From: Actinomyces gerencseriae DSM 6844
GTDB taxonomy: Bacteria > Actinomycetota > Actinomycetes > Actinomycetales > Actinomycetaceae
DNA length: 64,000 nt
Assembly: GCF_000429265.1 (NCBI RefSeq)
Contig: NZ_KE386871.1
Coordinates: forward strand, 239,977-303,976
Reading direction: 5' to 3'
A model generated the notes under the pieces. The model did no database searches. It worked only from the letters and a program-made list of their open reading frames with translations, and was not told where the DNA came from. Positions 38,516 to 47,403 of the stretch are shown here, one piece after another (within the stretch, counting starts at the first letter, position 1; each line of letters begins with the position of its first letter). A program made the translations under genes and the position numbers.

Positions 38516-39766
38516 GTGTCCACGCCACCCGTACGCCATGCAGCGCGCGAGCTGCGCCACCGCCTGCTGCGCAACGTCATGCTGAGCCTGCTGGCGGCCA
38601 TGCTCTTCGTGACCACGGGCGCCTGGGCCGTCTACCGCGACCTCCAAGGGCGGCTCAGCGTCTGGGACATCGACGACATCCTCTCGGAGGAGGATCGCCC
38701 GCCGGGCCCCACGGACCACTCCTTCGAGGGACGCGCCGTCAACATCCTCGTCATGGGCTCGGACTCGCGCAACGGCCAGGTGGTCGATGACGGCACCGAG
38801 GGCATGCGCTCGGACACGGCCATGATCGTGCACCTGTCCGAGGATCGCAGCCGCATGGACGTCGTCTCGATCCCCCGCGACACGATGGTCCAGATACCGT
38901 CGTGCAAGCTGCCCGACGGCTCGGAGAGCGATCCCTCCTCCTACGCCATCTTCAACTCCGCCTTCTCCACCGGCGCCGACAACTCCTCCAACCCCGACGA
39001 CGTCAAGTTCGCCGCGGCCTGCACGATCAAGACCGTCGAGAAGCTCACCAACATCCGCATCGACGAGTACATGGTGGTCGACTTCACCGGCTTCGAGAAG
39101 ATAGTGGACTCCCTGGGCGGCGTGCCCATGTACGTCGAGGAGGACGTCGACGACGACAGGGCGGACCTCCATCTCACCAAGGGCTGCAACACGCTCAACG
39201 GCGCCCAGGCCCTGGGCTACGCGCGGGCCCGCTACTCCCTGGGCGACGGCTCCGACATGTCCCGCATCGGACGCCAGCAGCAGCTGGTCGCGGCGATCAT
39301 GCGCACCGCCCAGTCGAAGAACCTCCTGACGGACATGCCGACCCTCTACGACTTCGCGACCTCCTCGCTGGAGACGCTCACCGTCAGCCCGGGGCTCGGA
39401 GGCGTGGACAAGCTCGCGGGCCTGGCCAACAGCGCCGCCAGCATCGGCATGGACAAGATCAGCTTCATCACCATGCCCGTCGAGCAGGATCCCTACGACG
39501 CCAACCGCGTGGCGCCCAGCGACCAGGCCGACGACGTCTGGGACGCCATGCGCGACGACAAGCCGGTCCCCGAGGAGGCCGTCTCCCTGTCCGCCGACGG
39601 GACCTCCCCCAGCCAGGAGGCGGCCCCCGCCACGGGCGACTCCACCGGGGGCAGCGCCTCCACCGGGTCCAAGACCGAGCCCGGGACCACTCCCGCCGAC
39701 CCGGGAGGCTCGGGGGCCGGATCGGGTGACCCGGCGACCGTCGATCCCGCGACGCAGTGCCGGTGA
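38516..39766 (+). CDS. LytR-CpsA-Psr (LCP) family glycopolymer ligase
   Basis: The 416-residue protein has a short cytoplasmic tail, one membrane helix (about 20-40) and an extracellular LCP domain (about 75-290). Hallmarks are LVMGSDSRNG with the diphosphate-binding region, MRSDTAMIVHL, SIPRDTMVQIP, the GCNTLNGAQALGYARARYS segment and RIGRQQQLV. LCP proteins transfer undecaprenyl-linked glycans to peptidoglycan. The final 70 residues are Ser/Thr/Gly/Pro-rich and probably extended. Its stop overlaps the next LCP gene (GTGA). Its place just after the polysaccharide locus suggests that it attaches those products. Confidence 0.9.
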   Translation: MSTPPVRHAARELRHRLLRNVMLSLLAAMLFVTTGAWAVYRDLQGRLSVWDIDDILSEEDRPPGPTDHSFEGRAVNILVMGSDSRNGQVVDDGTEGMRSDTAMIVHLSEDRSRMDVVSIPRDTMVQIPSCKLPDGSESDPSSYAIFNSAFSTGADNSSNPDDVKFAAACTIKTVEKLTNIRIDEYMVVDFTGFEKIVDSLGGVPMYVEEDVDDDRADLHLTKGCNTLNGAQALGYARARYSLGDGSDMSRIGRQQQLVAAIMRTAQSKNLLTDMPTLYDFATSSLETLTVSPGLGGVDKLAGLANSAASIGMDKISFITMPVEQDPYDANRVAPSDQADDVWDAMRDDKPVPEEAVSLSADGTSPSQEAAPATGDSTGGSASTGSKTEPGTTPADPGGSGAGSGDPATVDPATQCR

Positions 39767-41259
39767 CAGGGCCGGTGACTCTACCCCCATCCTTCGATCC
39801 CGACCGGGACGACGCCTCGGGCCGTCGCCGGGGGCGGAGACCGCCCTCCCCGGTCCGCCGTTCGGCGGCCCCGGGAGACGGCTCCGGGTCGGCCGCCGAA
39901 CGGCCGGCAGCGCCGTCGGGGCGCCCCGCCGGCACCCGGGGAGGCGATTCTCGTCCCATCCCGCCCCGCACGGGCCCCGCGGATCGGGCTGCAGGGCGCG
40001 GAGGGGCTCCACCACCCCGCCCTCCGCGACGGGTCTCGACGCGAAGGGCCGAGCCGAGTAGGGCCGGTGGTCGGGAACCCGGATCGAGCCATGTGCGTCC
40101 GGGGTCCTCGGCCGTGCCCATCGGGCACGGGCCCGCCGAGCGCCCCGATCCGACCCGGGCCCTGCCCACCAGGGGCGCAGCGGCTCCCGGCGACCCCGCC
40201 GATGCCCTCGCGCGAGGCACGTTCCCGGTGGGTCCCGGGCCCTCGCCGTACGGCGACCCGGCCCAGCTGCCGACGCGTCCCGAACGCGCACCGGTCCGCC
40301 CCCGCAAGCGCCGTCCGCTGCGATGGCTGGCGGCGGCCCTCGTCCTGCTCCTCGTGCTCATCGGGGGGCGCGTGGCATGGCTGTGGCACGACGTGGACTC
40401 CAAGCTCCAGCGCGTCGATGCCCTGTCCGGTGCCAGGGACACCTCCGGGGAGACCTGGCTCATCGTCGGTTCTGACTCCCGCGCCAACGGGGGCGTGCCC
40501 CAGGACGGCACCGAAGGATCGCGCGCCGACTCGATCATGGTGCTTCACAAGGCGTCCAACGGGCAGGCCTCGCTGACGTCGCTGCCCCGCGACACCTACG
40601 TCGAGATCCCCGGCTACGACGACGACAAGATCAACTCGGCCTACTCCTACGGGCAGGCGCCGCTCCTGGTCCAGACCGCCGAGAGGCTCACCGGGCTGAC
40701 CATGGACCATTACGTCGAGGTCGGCATGGGCGGAGTCACGCGAATGGTCGACGCCGTCGGCGGTATCGACGTGTGCCTCGACTACGACGTCGACGACCAC
40801 GACTCGTCCCTGGTGTGGGACACCTCGAAGGGCACCTGCCAGGAAGTCGACGGCGACAAGGCCCTGGCGTACTCCCGCATGCGCAAGTCGGACCCGACCG
40901 GCGACATCGGCCGCGCGCAGCGCCAGCGGACAGTCGTCTCGGCGGTGGTCTCCAAGGCCATGTCCGCCCAGACCCTGATCAATCCCTTCCGTCAGGACAA
41001 GCTCGTCGACTCCGGAACACAGGCGCTGACCGTGGATGAGGACGCCTCCCCGCTCGACCTGGGGCAGATGGCACTGGCCTTCCGCTCGGCCTCGCACAAG
41101 GGGCTCACCGGCGCGCCGCCCATCGACACCCTCGACTACGAGCCCGGCGGGATCGGCGCCGCGGTGCTCCTGCAGGACACGACCGCACCGGACTTCTTCT
41201 CCAAGATGCGCGCGGGCGAGCTGACGGCCAAGGACTTCGACCAGCCCGACCAGTCCTGA
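39763..41259 (+). CDS. LytR-CpsA-Psr family protein with a long disordered N-terminus
   Basis: The 498-residue protein carries about 185 residues rich in Pro, Arg, Gly and Ser before a single membrane helix (RWLAAALVLLLVLIGGRVAW). The extracellular LCP domain then shows IVGSDSRANGG, SRADSIMVLHK, SLPRDTYVEIPG and ALAYSRMRKSDPTGDIGRAQ. The start GTG at 39763 is chosen because it overlaps the previous stop (GTGA); GTG 39757 is in frame and possible. The long basic cytoplasmic region is unusual and may be a regulatory or kinase-target segment. It is a paralog of its neighbour and probably shares the ligase role. Confidence 0.88.
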   Translation: MTGPVTLPPSFDPDRDDASGRRRGRRPPSPVRRSAAPGDGSGSAAERPAAPSGRPAGTRGGDSRPIPPRTGPADRAAGRGGAPPPRPPRRVSTRRAEPSRAGGREPGSSHVRPGSSAVPIGHGPAERPDPTRALPTRGAAAPGDPADALARGTFPVGPGPSPYGDPAQLPTRPERAPVRPRKRRPLRWLAAALVLLLVLIGGRVAWLWHDVDSKLQRVDALSGARDTSGETWLIVGSDSRANGGVPQDGTEGSRADSIMVLHKASNGQASLTSLPRDTYVEIPGYDDDKINSAYSYGQAPLLVQTAERLTGLTMDHYVEVGMGGVTRMVDAVGGIDVCLDYDVDDHDSSLVWDTSKGTCQEVDGDKALAYSRMRKSDPTGDIGRAQRQRTVVSAVVSKAMSAQTLINPFRQDKLVDSGTQALTVDEDASPLDLGQMALAFRSASHKGLTGAPPIDTLDYEPGGIGAAVLLQDTTAPDFFSKMRAGELTAKDFDQPDQS

Positions 41260-41299
41260 GGCCCCTCCCGGCCCCGCCCGCGCCCGCCCGCTCCCCTAT

Positions 41300-41339
41300 C
41301 GCCGAGATCGGTCGAGTTCCGTGCCGAGATCGGTTGAGG
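41300..41339 (-). repeat. Dispersed 22-bp repeat, site A
   Basis: On the minus strand, one full 22-bp unit (41333-41312, CCGATCTCGGCACGGAACTC then GA) is followed by the first 12 bases of another and preceded by a diverged tail. It lies in the gap between the convergent LCP and galE genes. Related sites are at 43,033 and 56,016. Confidence 0.85.
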
Positions 41340-41363
41340 ACGGCGGGCGGGGCGGGATTCCTC

Positions 41364-42353
41364 TCAGTCGAAGCTCTTGCGCTCGGGGTCGGCCTGCCAG
41401 GCGGTGAAGGACGAGGTCACGATGTCGTCCAGGTCGTGCTCGGCCTTCCATCCCAGCACCTGGCCGATGCGCTCGGCGTCGCCGATGAGCTGGGGCGGGT
41501 CGCCGGCGCGGCGGTCGAGCTCCTCGGGCTCGACGTCCAGACCGGTGGAGGCGATGACCCTCGAGACGACCTCCCGCACCGACGAGCCCTTGCCGGTGCC
41601 CACGTTGAAGATGTGATCGGCCATCCGCCCGCCCCCGGCCAGGTAGTCCAGGGCGGCGATGTGCGCCACCGCCAGGTCGCGCACGTGGATGTAGTCGCGA
41701 ATGCACGTGCCGTCGGGAGTCGGGTAGTCGGTGCCGAAGATCTTGGGGGTCTCCCCGCGAGAGAGGCGGTCCAGCACCATGGGGATGAGATTGAGGGTGG
41801 CCATGTCTCCCAGGTCGTCCCAGCCGGCGCCGGCGACGTTGAAGTACCGCAGGCCGGCCCAGCGCAGCCCCCAGGCCCGCTCGCAGTCCGCCATCATCCA
41901 CTCGCCGATCAGCTTGGTCTCGCCATAGGGGTTGATGGGATGGCAGTCGATGTCCTCGGGCACGACCTCCACCGGCGGCATGCCGTAGACGGCGGCCGAG
42001 GAGGAGAAGATCATCTGATCGACCCCCACCCGCTCCATCGCCAGCAGCATGTTCGCCAGGCCGCCGACGTTCTGCTGGTAGTACCAGCCGGGCCGTGCCA
42101 CCGACTCGCCCACCTGCTTGCGCGCCGCGAAATGGATGACCGCCGTGACGCCGCGGCGCTCCATGACGCCCGCGAGCGTTTCCACCGCCTCGCCGGACGC
42201 CACGTCCAGCTCGATCACCTCAGCGCCCTTCACGCGTCCCGGCGAGCCGTAGGACAGGTCATCGACGACGATCACCTCGTCCCCGCGCTCAAGCAGAAGA
42301 CGGACGACGTGGGCTCCGATGTAGCCGGCACCGCCGGCAACGAGAATACTCAT
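41364..42353 (-). CDS. galE: UDP-glucose 4-epimerase
   Basis: The 329-residue extended SDR enzyme interconverts UDP-glucose and UDP-galactose. It shows VAGGAGYIGAHVV (5-17), VIHFAARKQVGES, the YGETK pair (Tyr143, Lys147) and ALRYFNVAGA-like sequence. It supplies UDP-galactose for glf and glfT2. The ATG at 42353 is leaderless (TAGCAT six bases upstream). It is a single-gene unit that converges on the second LCP gene. Activity on N-acetyl sugars cannot be excluded. Confidence 0.92.
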   Translation of the reverse strand: MSILVAGGAGYIGAHVVRLLLERGDEVIVVDDLSYGSPGRVKGAEVIELDVASGEAVETLAGVMERRGVTAVIHFAARKQVGESVARPGWYYQQNVGGLANMLLAMERVGVDQMIFSSSAAVYGMPPVEVVPEDIDCHPINPYGETKLIGEWMMADCERAWGLRWAGLRYFNVAGAGWDDLGDMATLNLIPMVLDRLSRGETPKIFGTDYPTPDGTCIRDYIHVRDLAVAHIAALDYLAGGGRMADHIFNVGTGKGSSVREVVSRVIASTGLDVEPEELDRRAGDPPQLIGDAERIGQVLGWKAEHDLDDIVTSSFTAWQADPERKSFD

Positions 42354-42359
42354 GGCAGC

Positions 42360-42365
42360 ATGCTA
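42360..42365 (-). promoter_or_regulatory. -10 box TAGCAT, leaderless start for galE
   Basis: TAGCAT on the minus strand ends six bases before the galE ATG, with no ribosome site. Confidence 0.5.
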
Positions 42366-42423
42366 CAGAAACTTGCGCGGGCTCGTGCCCATCGCCCGCG
42401 CCGCGACGACCGAACCGCCGGGG

Positions 42424-42951
42424 TCAGATCCCTGGCCCGAGCCGCTCGCGCAGCGCAGTGCCCTTGGCGCGGGCCATCTCTGCGAGATCGGATTGGAAGG
42501 CCGCCATCGCCCGCCTCAGTCGGGTGGCCTCCTCGCCGTCGCCGGCAGCAAGCATGCGCACGGCGAGCAGGCCGGCGTTGCGGGCACCGCCGATCGACAC
42601 GGTGGCCACCGGGACACCCGCCGGCATCTGGACGATGGACAGCAGCGAGTCCATGCCGTCGAGGTGCTTCAGCGGCACGGGCACGCCGATGACCGGCAGC
42701 TCGGTGACAGCTGCGAGCATGCCCGGCAGGTGAGCCGCCCCCCCGGCGCCCGCGATCACGACTCGCAGGCCCCGCTCGGCGGCCGCGCGCCCGTAGTCGA
42801 TCATCTCGGCGGGCATGCGATGGGCGGAGACGACGTCGGCCTCGTAGGGCACGGCGAACTCCTCCAGGGCCGAGGCAGCGGCCTCCATGGTGGGCCAGTC
42901 GGAATCCGAGCCCATGACGATGCCGACCCTGGCCTGCGAGGCGTGGTTCAT
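42424..42951 (-). CDS. purE: N5-carboxyaminoimidazole ribonucleotide mutase
   Basis: The 175-residue class I PurE converts N5-CAIR to CAIR in purine synthesis. The motif [14 protein letters not shown] (9-22), SAHRMP with the catalytic histidine, and [10 protein letters not shown] are all present. The start is the ATG at 42951 with GGAAGGG nine bases upstream; the frame is open far upstream, but only as a shadow of purK. It lies downstream of purK in the same direction, separated by 163 bases that contain a 22-bp repeat array. Confidence 0.93.
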   Translation of the reverse strand: MNHASQARVGIVMGSDSDWPTMEAAASALEEFAVPYEADVVSAHRMPAEMIDYGRAAAERGLRVVIAGAGGAAHLPGMLAAVTELPVIGVPVPLKHLDGMDSLLSIVQMPAGVPVATVSIGGARNAGLLAVRMLAAGDGEEATRLRRAMAAFQSDLAEMARAKGTALRERLGPGI

Positions 42952-43032
42952 GACGGGAGTCCCTTCCTGCTGCTCATCCGTAGGCGGGCGGGGTCGGTGG
43001 TCCAGCCCGTTCCCGCTGGGCACCAGTCTCGC

Positions 43033-43091
43033 CCGATCTCGGCGCGGACGCGAACCGATTTCGACGCGGAACTGGACCGATCTCGGCGAAG
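43033..43091 (+). repeat. Dispersed 22-bp repeat, site B
   Basis: Two full 22-bp units (43033-43054 and 43055-43076) and a 15-base partial unit (43077-43091) lie between purK and purE. Each unit begins with CCGATYTCGRCGCGGA. The array is in the intergenic gap only. Confidence 0.85.
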
Positions 43092-43114
43092 GGGAGAAGA
43101 TGAGGGGCCCGCGC

Positions 43115-44443
43115 TCAGTCGTCCCCGCGCAGGACGGCGGCGACGGCCCGGGCGCGCGCCAGAGCCGCGGCCACCGCCGCAGCGGGGTCGGCGGTGGGAT
43201 CGACAACGAGATTGACGTGGCCGAGCTTGCGACCCGGACGCCGGCTCTTGCCGTACATGTGGATGCGGACCTGCGGATCCAGGGCCAGGGCACGGGCCAG
43301 AGCATCCTCACCGGGCTCCGACCGGCCCCCCAGGACGTTGACCATGACCGTGGCCGGGGCGGTGGGCTCGGAGGAGCCGAGCGGCAGATCGAGAACCGCG
43401 CGCATGTGCTGGGCGAACTGGCTCGTGACCGCGCCATCCTGGGTCCAGTGGCCCGAGTTGTGGGGGCGCATCGCCAGCTCGTTGACATACAGGGAGGCGG
43501 GGCGCCCCGCGGCCTCGACGGCGAACAGCTCGACGGCGAGCACGCCGGTGACCCCGAAGCGCTCGGCCACCGTGCGCCCGATCCGCTGCGCCCGCGCCGC
43601 GTCCGCCTCCTCCAGGCCCGGAGCCGGGGCGACGACCTCGGAGCAGACGCCGCCGTCCTGGACGGTCTGCGCCACCGGCCAGACCCGCACCTCCCCGCTG
43701 GGGCTGCGGGCGAGCAGGACGGCGAGCTCGCGGGTGAAGGGGATCGCCCGCTCGACCAGCAGGCTGGTGACCGCGCCGCCGCCCAGGCTCCCCCCGCCCC
43801 CGGCGCCGTCGGAGGCCGCACCGGCACGGGCCGCGGCGGTATCGGCGATCCAGGCCGCCGCCTCCGCGCCGCTGTCGCGCAGGTCCCGCGGCCCGTCCAC
43901 GACGAGCACGCCGTGACCGTCGTAGCCGCCGCGCGGCGTCTTGAGCACCACCGGCCAGCCGTGGCGGTCGGCGAAGGCGCCGATCTGCTCGGCCATGGCG
44001 CCCGCATCGCCGGCGACCTCGGCCCACGCGGGCTGAGGCAGTCCGACCTCATCCATGGCGCGGCGCATGGCGAGCTTGTCGCGCGCCAGCAGCAGGGCCC
44101 GCGGGCCGGGCTGGACGGAGACGCCCTCGGTCCGAAGCCGTTCCAGAAGCTCGAGGTCCTGGTGCTCGTGCTCGAAGGTGAGGGCATCGGCACGGCCGAC
44201 GGCCTGACGGGAGACGGCATCGACGGCTCCGGGGCGCTGGGCGCCGTCGCGACCGTCCACGAGGGCGCGCACGGCGACGTCCTCGTCGGCCCCGCCCACG
44301 GGCGCGTCCACCGTGACCTGCGCCGCCGAGCCGTCCGGCGCCTCGACCAGGGTCCGCAGATGAATACCCAGAGCGGAGGCCTCCTCCTGCATCATGCGGG
44401 CCAGCTGCCCGCCTCCGACAACGGCGAGAATGGGTGCGATCAC
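43115..44443 (-). CDS. purK: N5-carboxyaminoimidazole ribonucleotide synthase
   Basis: The 442-residue ATP-grasp enzyme makes N5-CAIR from AIR, ATP and bicarbonate. It has [11 protein letters not shown] (8-18), [14 protein letters not shown] with the ATP-binding lysine, and [14 protein letters not shown] and [12 protein letters not shown] in the C-terminal half. Compared with short PurK proteins it has a Gly/Ala-rich insertion (about 200-220). The GTG at 44443 has TAGCCT six bases upstream and is probably leaderless. It is divergent from a membrane glycosyltransferase gene. Confidence 0.93.
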   Translation of the reverse strand: MIAPILAVVGGGQLARMMQEEASALGIHLRTLVEAPDGSAAQVTVDAPVGGADEDVAVRALVDGRDGAQRPGAVDAVSRQAVGRADALTFEHEHQDLELLERLRTEGVSVQPGPRALLLARDKLAMRRAMDEVGLPQPAWAEVAGDAGAMAEQIGAFADRHGWPVVLKTPRGGYDGHGVLVVDGPRDLRDSGAEAAAWIADTAAARAGAASDGAGGGGSLGGGAVTSLLVERAIPFTRELAVLLARSPSGEVRVWPVAQTVQDGGVCSEVVAPAPGLEEADAARAQRIGRTVAERFGVTGVLAVELFAVEAAGRPASLYVNELAMRPHNSGHWTQDGAVTSQFAQHMRAVLDLPLGSSEPTAPATVMVNVLGGRSEPGEDALARALALDPQVRIHMYGKSRRPGRKLGHVNLVVDPTADPAAAVAAALARARAVAAVLRGDD

Positions 44444-44449
44444 CTCCCC

Positions 44450-44455
44450 AGGCTA
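44450..44455 (-). promoter_or_regulatory. -10 box TAGCCT, leaderless start for purK
   Basis: TAGCCT on the minus strand ends six bases before the purK GTG. The intervening GGGGAG is too close to act as a ribosome site. Confidence 0.5.
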
Positions 44456-44509
44456 CCGGCAGACGGCGAACCGCCGACGCCCCGCCGCCCCCGGTCCTCC
44501 TCGGCGCCG

Positions 44510-44515
44510 TACGCT
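44510..44515 (+). promoter_or_regulatory. -10 box TACGCT, leaderless start for the 44523 gene
   Basis: TACGCT ends seven bases before the GTG at 44523. It shares an 80-base gap with the divergent purK promoter. Confidence 0.5.
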
Positions 44516-44522
44516 GGGCGTC

Positions 44523-45836
44523 GTGCTCAGCCCGTTCGCCCCCGCCCAATCGCCGCCCTCCGCGCGGCGGGCCCCCGATGCCCCTGACGCTCCCGATGAC
44601 GCAGCGCCATCCTCCGATCACCGCACCGGTGCCCCTCACTGGCTGAGGATCCTGGCGGTGTGGGGCGCCGCCTCGGCGGTCTCGCTCATCATTCTGCGAC
44701 TGAGCGCCCCGGACACCCCGCGCACGATATGGGCGCCGCCCTCCCCCACCTGGCTGGAGCACATCTCCTTCTGGGACTCGGGCTGGTACAACCGCATCGA
44801 TCAGCAGGGCTATCCCTCCGCGCTCGCCGCGGATGCCGACGGTCATGTGGATCAGAACGCCTGGGCGTTCATGCCGCTGCTTCCCGCCCTCGCCGGTGGG
44901 ATCGTGCGGGCCACGGGGTGGTCCTTCTACGCCTGCGCCGCCCTGGTGGCGACGGCGGCCTCCGCCGGTGCCGCCGTCGTCATGGACCGGTGGCTGGCCC
45001 CGGTGGTGGGAGAGCGGGCGTCGCTGTGGGCGGTCGCCCTGATGTGGAGCTCGCCGTGCGCTCTCGTGCTGCAGGTGCCCTACGCGGAGTCCCTGGGCCT
45101 GCTGTTCACGGCGGCGGCCCTGGCCCTGGCCGGGGGCGGCGGGCGGGGGCGCTTCGCCCTCGCCGCCGTCTGCGTCGTGCTCGCGGCCTTCTCCCGACCG
45201 ATCGGGGTTCCGCTGACCCTCGCCCTCGGCGCCTGGTGGCTGTGGGAACTCGCCGGTGAGCGGCCGCCCGGGGCACGGGGGCGGTGGAGGAGTGGGCTCC
45301 TGCCCGCCGCCTCAGGGCCGTCGGGGCCGGACCGCGGGCGACAGGTGCGCCTGCTGGCGCTGACCATCCTCTCGGGCGCGTGCACCCTGGCCTGGCCGGT
45401 GCTCGCCTGGCTGTCCACCGGACGCGGGGATGCGTACACGGCGACCGAGACGGCGTGGCGCGACGGCTCGCTGACGCCCTTCGCGCCCTGGCTCGCTCGC
45501 AGCGGCTGGTGGGTCGGACCGCATCTGGGGCCGCTGCTGCTGGCGGGGATCCTGGTGGTGGCCGCCGCCGCGCTCAGCGCGCCGTCGCTGCGGCGCCTGG
45601 GCCCGGGGGCGTGGTTCTGGTGCATCGCCTACGTGGTGTACCTCCTGGCGTTCTTCGACCCCACGACGTCGGTCTTCCGCATCCTGCTGCCGCTGGCGCC
45701 GGTGGCCTGGGCGCTGGCAGCCTCCTTGTCGCTCCGGCTCAGGATCCTGCTGCTGACGACCTGCGTCGTGGGGCAGCTGTTCTGGATCGGCTGGGTGTGG
45801 GACCTCTCCGTCAGGGTGACCCAGTGGGTGCCGTGA
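44523..45836 (+). CDS. PIG-V-like membrane mannosyltransferase candidate (GT-C fold)
   Basis: The 437-residue protein has a polar N-terminus of about 40 residues and then roughly ten membrane helices. The first outer loop has FWDSGWYNRIDQQGYP (83-98). The WDSxWY motif, with its loop aspartate (Asp85), is the signature of PIG-V-type mannosyltransferases and related actinobacterial membrane proteins, which use polyprenyl-phosphate mannose. AFMPLLPALA follows, as in the family. The GTG at 44523 is leaderless. Its neighbours are GtrA and DedA genes in the same direction, each with its own promoter. The acceptor is unknown. Confidence 0.7.
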   Translation: MLSPFAPAQSPPSARRAPDAPDAPDDAAPSSDHRTGAPHWLRILAVWGAASAVSLIILRLSAPDTPRTIWAPPSPTWLEHISFWDSGWYNRIDQQGYPSALAADADGHVDQNAWAFMPLLPALAGGIVRATGWSFYACAALVATAASAGAAVVMDRWLAPVVGERASLWAVALMWSSPCALVLQVPYAESLGLLFTAAALALAGGGGRGRFALAAVCVVLAAFSRPIGVPLTLALGAWWLWELAGERPPGARGRWRSGLLPAASGPSGPDRGRQVRLLALTILSGACTLAWPVLAWLSTGRGDAYTATETAWRDGSLTPFAPWLARSGWWVGPHLGPLLLAGILVVAAAALSAPSLRRLGPGAWFWCIAYVVYLLAFFDPTTSVFRILLPLAPVAWALAASLSLRLRILLLTTCVVGQLFWIGWVWDLSVRVTQWVP

Positions 45837-45848
45837 GCACCCGTGCCC

Positions 45849-45854
45849 TACGAT
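45849..45854 (+). promoter_or_regulatory. -10 box TACGAT, leaderless start for the GtrA gene
   Basis: TACGAT ends seven bases before the GTG at 45862, with no ribosome site. Confidence 0.5.
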
Positions 45855-45861
45855 CACGAGT

Positions 45862-46458
45862 GTGACTCGATCCAGCTCGCGCGCACCCGGCACGCTCGAA
45901 TCGCGCTCGATCCCGCCCGCCGACTCCGCATCGGACACGGACCGCGACCCCGCCCTCCTCAAGGGGCCGACCCTCAAGGAGCGCATTCGCGCCTGGGTGA
46001 CGGAGTTCCTGCAGTTCGGGCTGGTGGGGGCGCTGGCCTACGTCGTGGACTCGGGCCTGTTCGTCCTCCTCCAGCACGGGCCGCTGGGCCTGCTGGCCGG
46101 GCACCCGAACACGGCCAATGCGACCAGCGCGACGATCGCGACGATCTTCTCCTGGGTGGCCAACCGCCTGTGGACCTATCGGGGGCGCACGCAGGAGAAC
46201 ATGGCGCGAGAGGCGCTCCTCTTCGCCCTGGCCAACCTGGGCGGTCTGTTCATCACCCAGTTCTGCCTGCTCTTCACCCACCACGTCCTGGGGCTGGCCT
46301 CGCCGCTCGCCGACATGATCGCCGCATACATCGTCGGCTTCGGCCTGGGGACCGCCTTCCGATTCGCCTTCTACCACTACATCGTCTTCAACGGCACGAC
46401 GGACGACGACGAAGCGGATGGAGCACCCGCGGCGGACGATCCGGCCGGAACGAGCTGA
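45862..46458 (+). CDS. GtrA-family membrane protein
   Basis: The 198-residue protein has a disordered acidic N-terminus of about 45 residues, four membrane helices (about 48-175) and an acidic tail. EFLQFGLVGALAYVVDSGLF and SWVANRLWTYRG are the family signatures. GtrA proteins are thought to help flip or present polyprenyl-phosphate sugars in surface glycan modification. Together with the PIG-V-like protein upstream and the two GT2/DUF2304 pairs, this fits a lipid-phosphate-sugar pathway. The GTG is leaderless. Confidence 0.85.
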   Translation: MTRSSSRAPGTLESRSIPPADSASDTDRDPALLKGPTLKERIRAWVTEFLQFGLVGALAYVVDSGLFVLLQHGPLGLLAGHPNTANATSATIATIFSWVANRLWTYRGRTQENMAREALLFALANLGGLFITQFCLLFTHHVLGLASPLADMIAAYIVGFGLGTAFRFAFYHYIVFNGTTDDDEADGAPAADDPAGTS

Positions 46459-46529
46459 GCGGCTCCGGCGTGCCTGACGCCACATGCCCGTTGAGGGCGT
46501 CCTCATGGCAGCCGATGCGACGTCTTCCA

Positions 46530-46535
46530 TAGCCT
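46530..46535 (+). promoter_or_regulatory. -10 box TAGCCT, leaderless start for the DedA gene
   Basis: TAGCCT ends six bases before the GTG at 46542. Confidence 0.5.
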
Positions 46536-46541
46536 GAGTCG

Positions 46542-47303
46542 GTGACGATATCGACCGCGGCCGCCACGGCCGGACTCTCCACGATCCTGTCCCCCGTCCA
46601 TCCCCTCATGCCGGCCCCCGCGCTCGGGCCGGAGTGGCTGGATCCCGCCAACATCATCACCGCCTTCGTCGGATGGATCGGCCCATGGGCGATCGTGGGC
46701 GTCATGCTCGTGATCTTCGCCGAGACGGGGCTGCTGGTCGGGTTCTTCCTGCCCGGGGACTCCCTGCTGTTCACCCTGGGAATGTTCGTCGCCATCGGCG
46801 AGAGCGATCCCTCCAGCGGTGTGCCGGTCCACATCTGGATCGCCGCGCCCCTGGTCTGGCTGGCGGCGATCTGCGGCAACCAGTGCGGCTACGTCATCGG
46901 CCGCAAGGCGGGTCCGGCGATCTTCAACAAGCCGGACTCCCGCCTGTTCAAGCAGGAGTACGTCGAGCGCACCGCCGCCTTCTTCGCCAAGCACGGGGGC
47001 AAGGCCATCACCCTGGCCCAGTTCGTCCCGATCGTGCGCACCTTCACTCCCGTCATGGCCGGAGTCGGCAGGATGCACTACAGCCACTTCCTCGGGTTCA
47101 ACGCCCTGGGCGCGACCTTCTGGGCCTTCGGCATCACCTGGCTCGGTTACTTCCTGGGCAACATCACCTGGATCCAGAAGAACATCGACCTCATGATCCT
47201 CGGGATCGTCTTCGTCTCGGTCATCCCGATGCTCATCGCGGCCCTGCGCAAGCGCTTCGCCGGCGGCAAGCGCCTCGCCGGCGGCAAGCGCGAGATGGCC
47301 TGA
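46542..47303 (+). CDS. DedA-family membrane protein
   Basis: The 253-residue protein matches the DedA (VTT-domain) family. FAETGLLVGFFLPGDSLLF carries the conserved E and G-F-PGD, and GRKAGPAIF and FVPIVRTFTPVMAGVGRM carry the conserved R and G residues. About five membrane segments are seen. Family members recycle undecaprenyl phosphate or act as lipid scramblases, which would support heavy use of that carrier by the polysaccharide genes. The C-terminus carries a repeated KRFAGGKRLAGGKRE stretch from an 18-bp duplication near 47250-47289. The GTG is leaderless. Confidence 0.9.
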   Translation: MTISTAAATAGLSTILSPVHPLMPAPALGPEWLDPANIITAFVGWIGPWAIVGVMLVIFAETGLLVGFFLPGDSLLFTLGMFVAIGESDPSSGVPVHIWIAAPLVWLAAICGNQCGYVIGRKAGPAIFNKPDSRLFKQEYVERTAAFFAKHGGKAITLAQFVPIVRTFTPVMAGVGRMHYSHFLGFNALGATFWAFGITWLGYFLGNITWIQKNIDLMILGIVFVSVIPMLIAALRKRFAGGKRLAGGKREMA

Positions 47304-47310
47304 CGGACCG

Positions 47311-47353
47311 CCCCGCCGGCGGCATGCCGAACCTCGGCAGCAGGCCGGCGGGG
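47311..47353. terminator. Cruciform-like bidirectional terminator
   Basis: CCCCGCCGGC (47311-47320) pairs with GCCGGCGGGG (47344-47353). Inside it TGCCGA (47325-47330) pairs with TCGGCA (47334-47339). It lies between the convergent DedA and sensor kinase genes. Confidence 0.65.
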
Positions 47354-47403
47354 AAGCGGGGCCGACGACGGCGCGGGTCAGGAGCGGCGCGGGACGAGAG
47401 CGG

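Noticed and set aside
42952-44220. Upstream extension of purE through purK
   Set aside because: It is low-complexity and overlaps the intact purK gene; PurE length and motifs fit the ATG at 42951.
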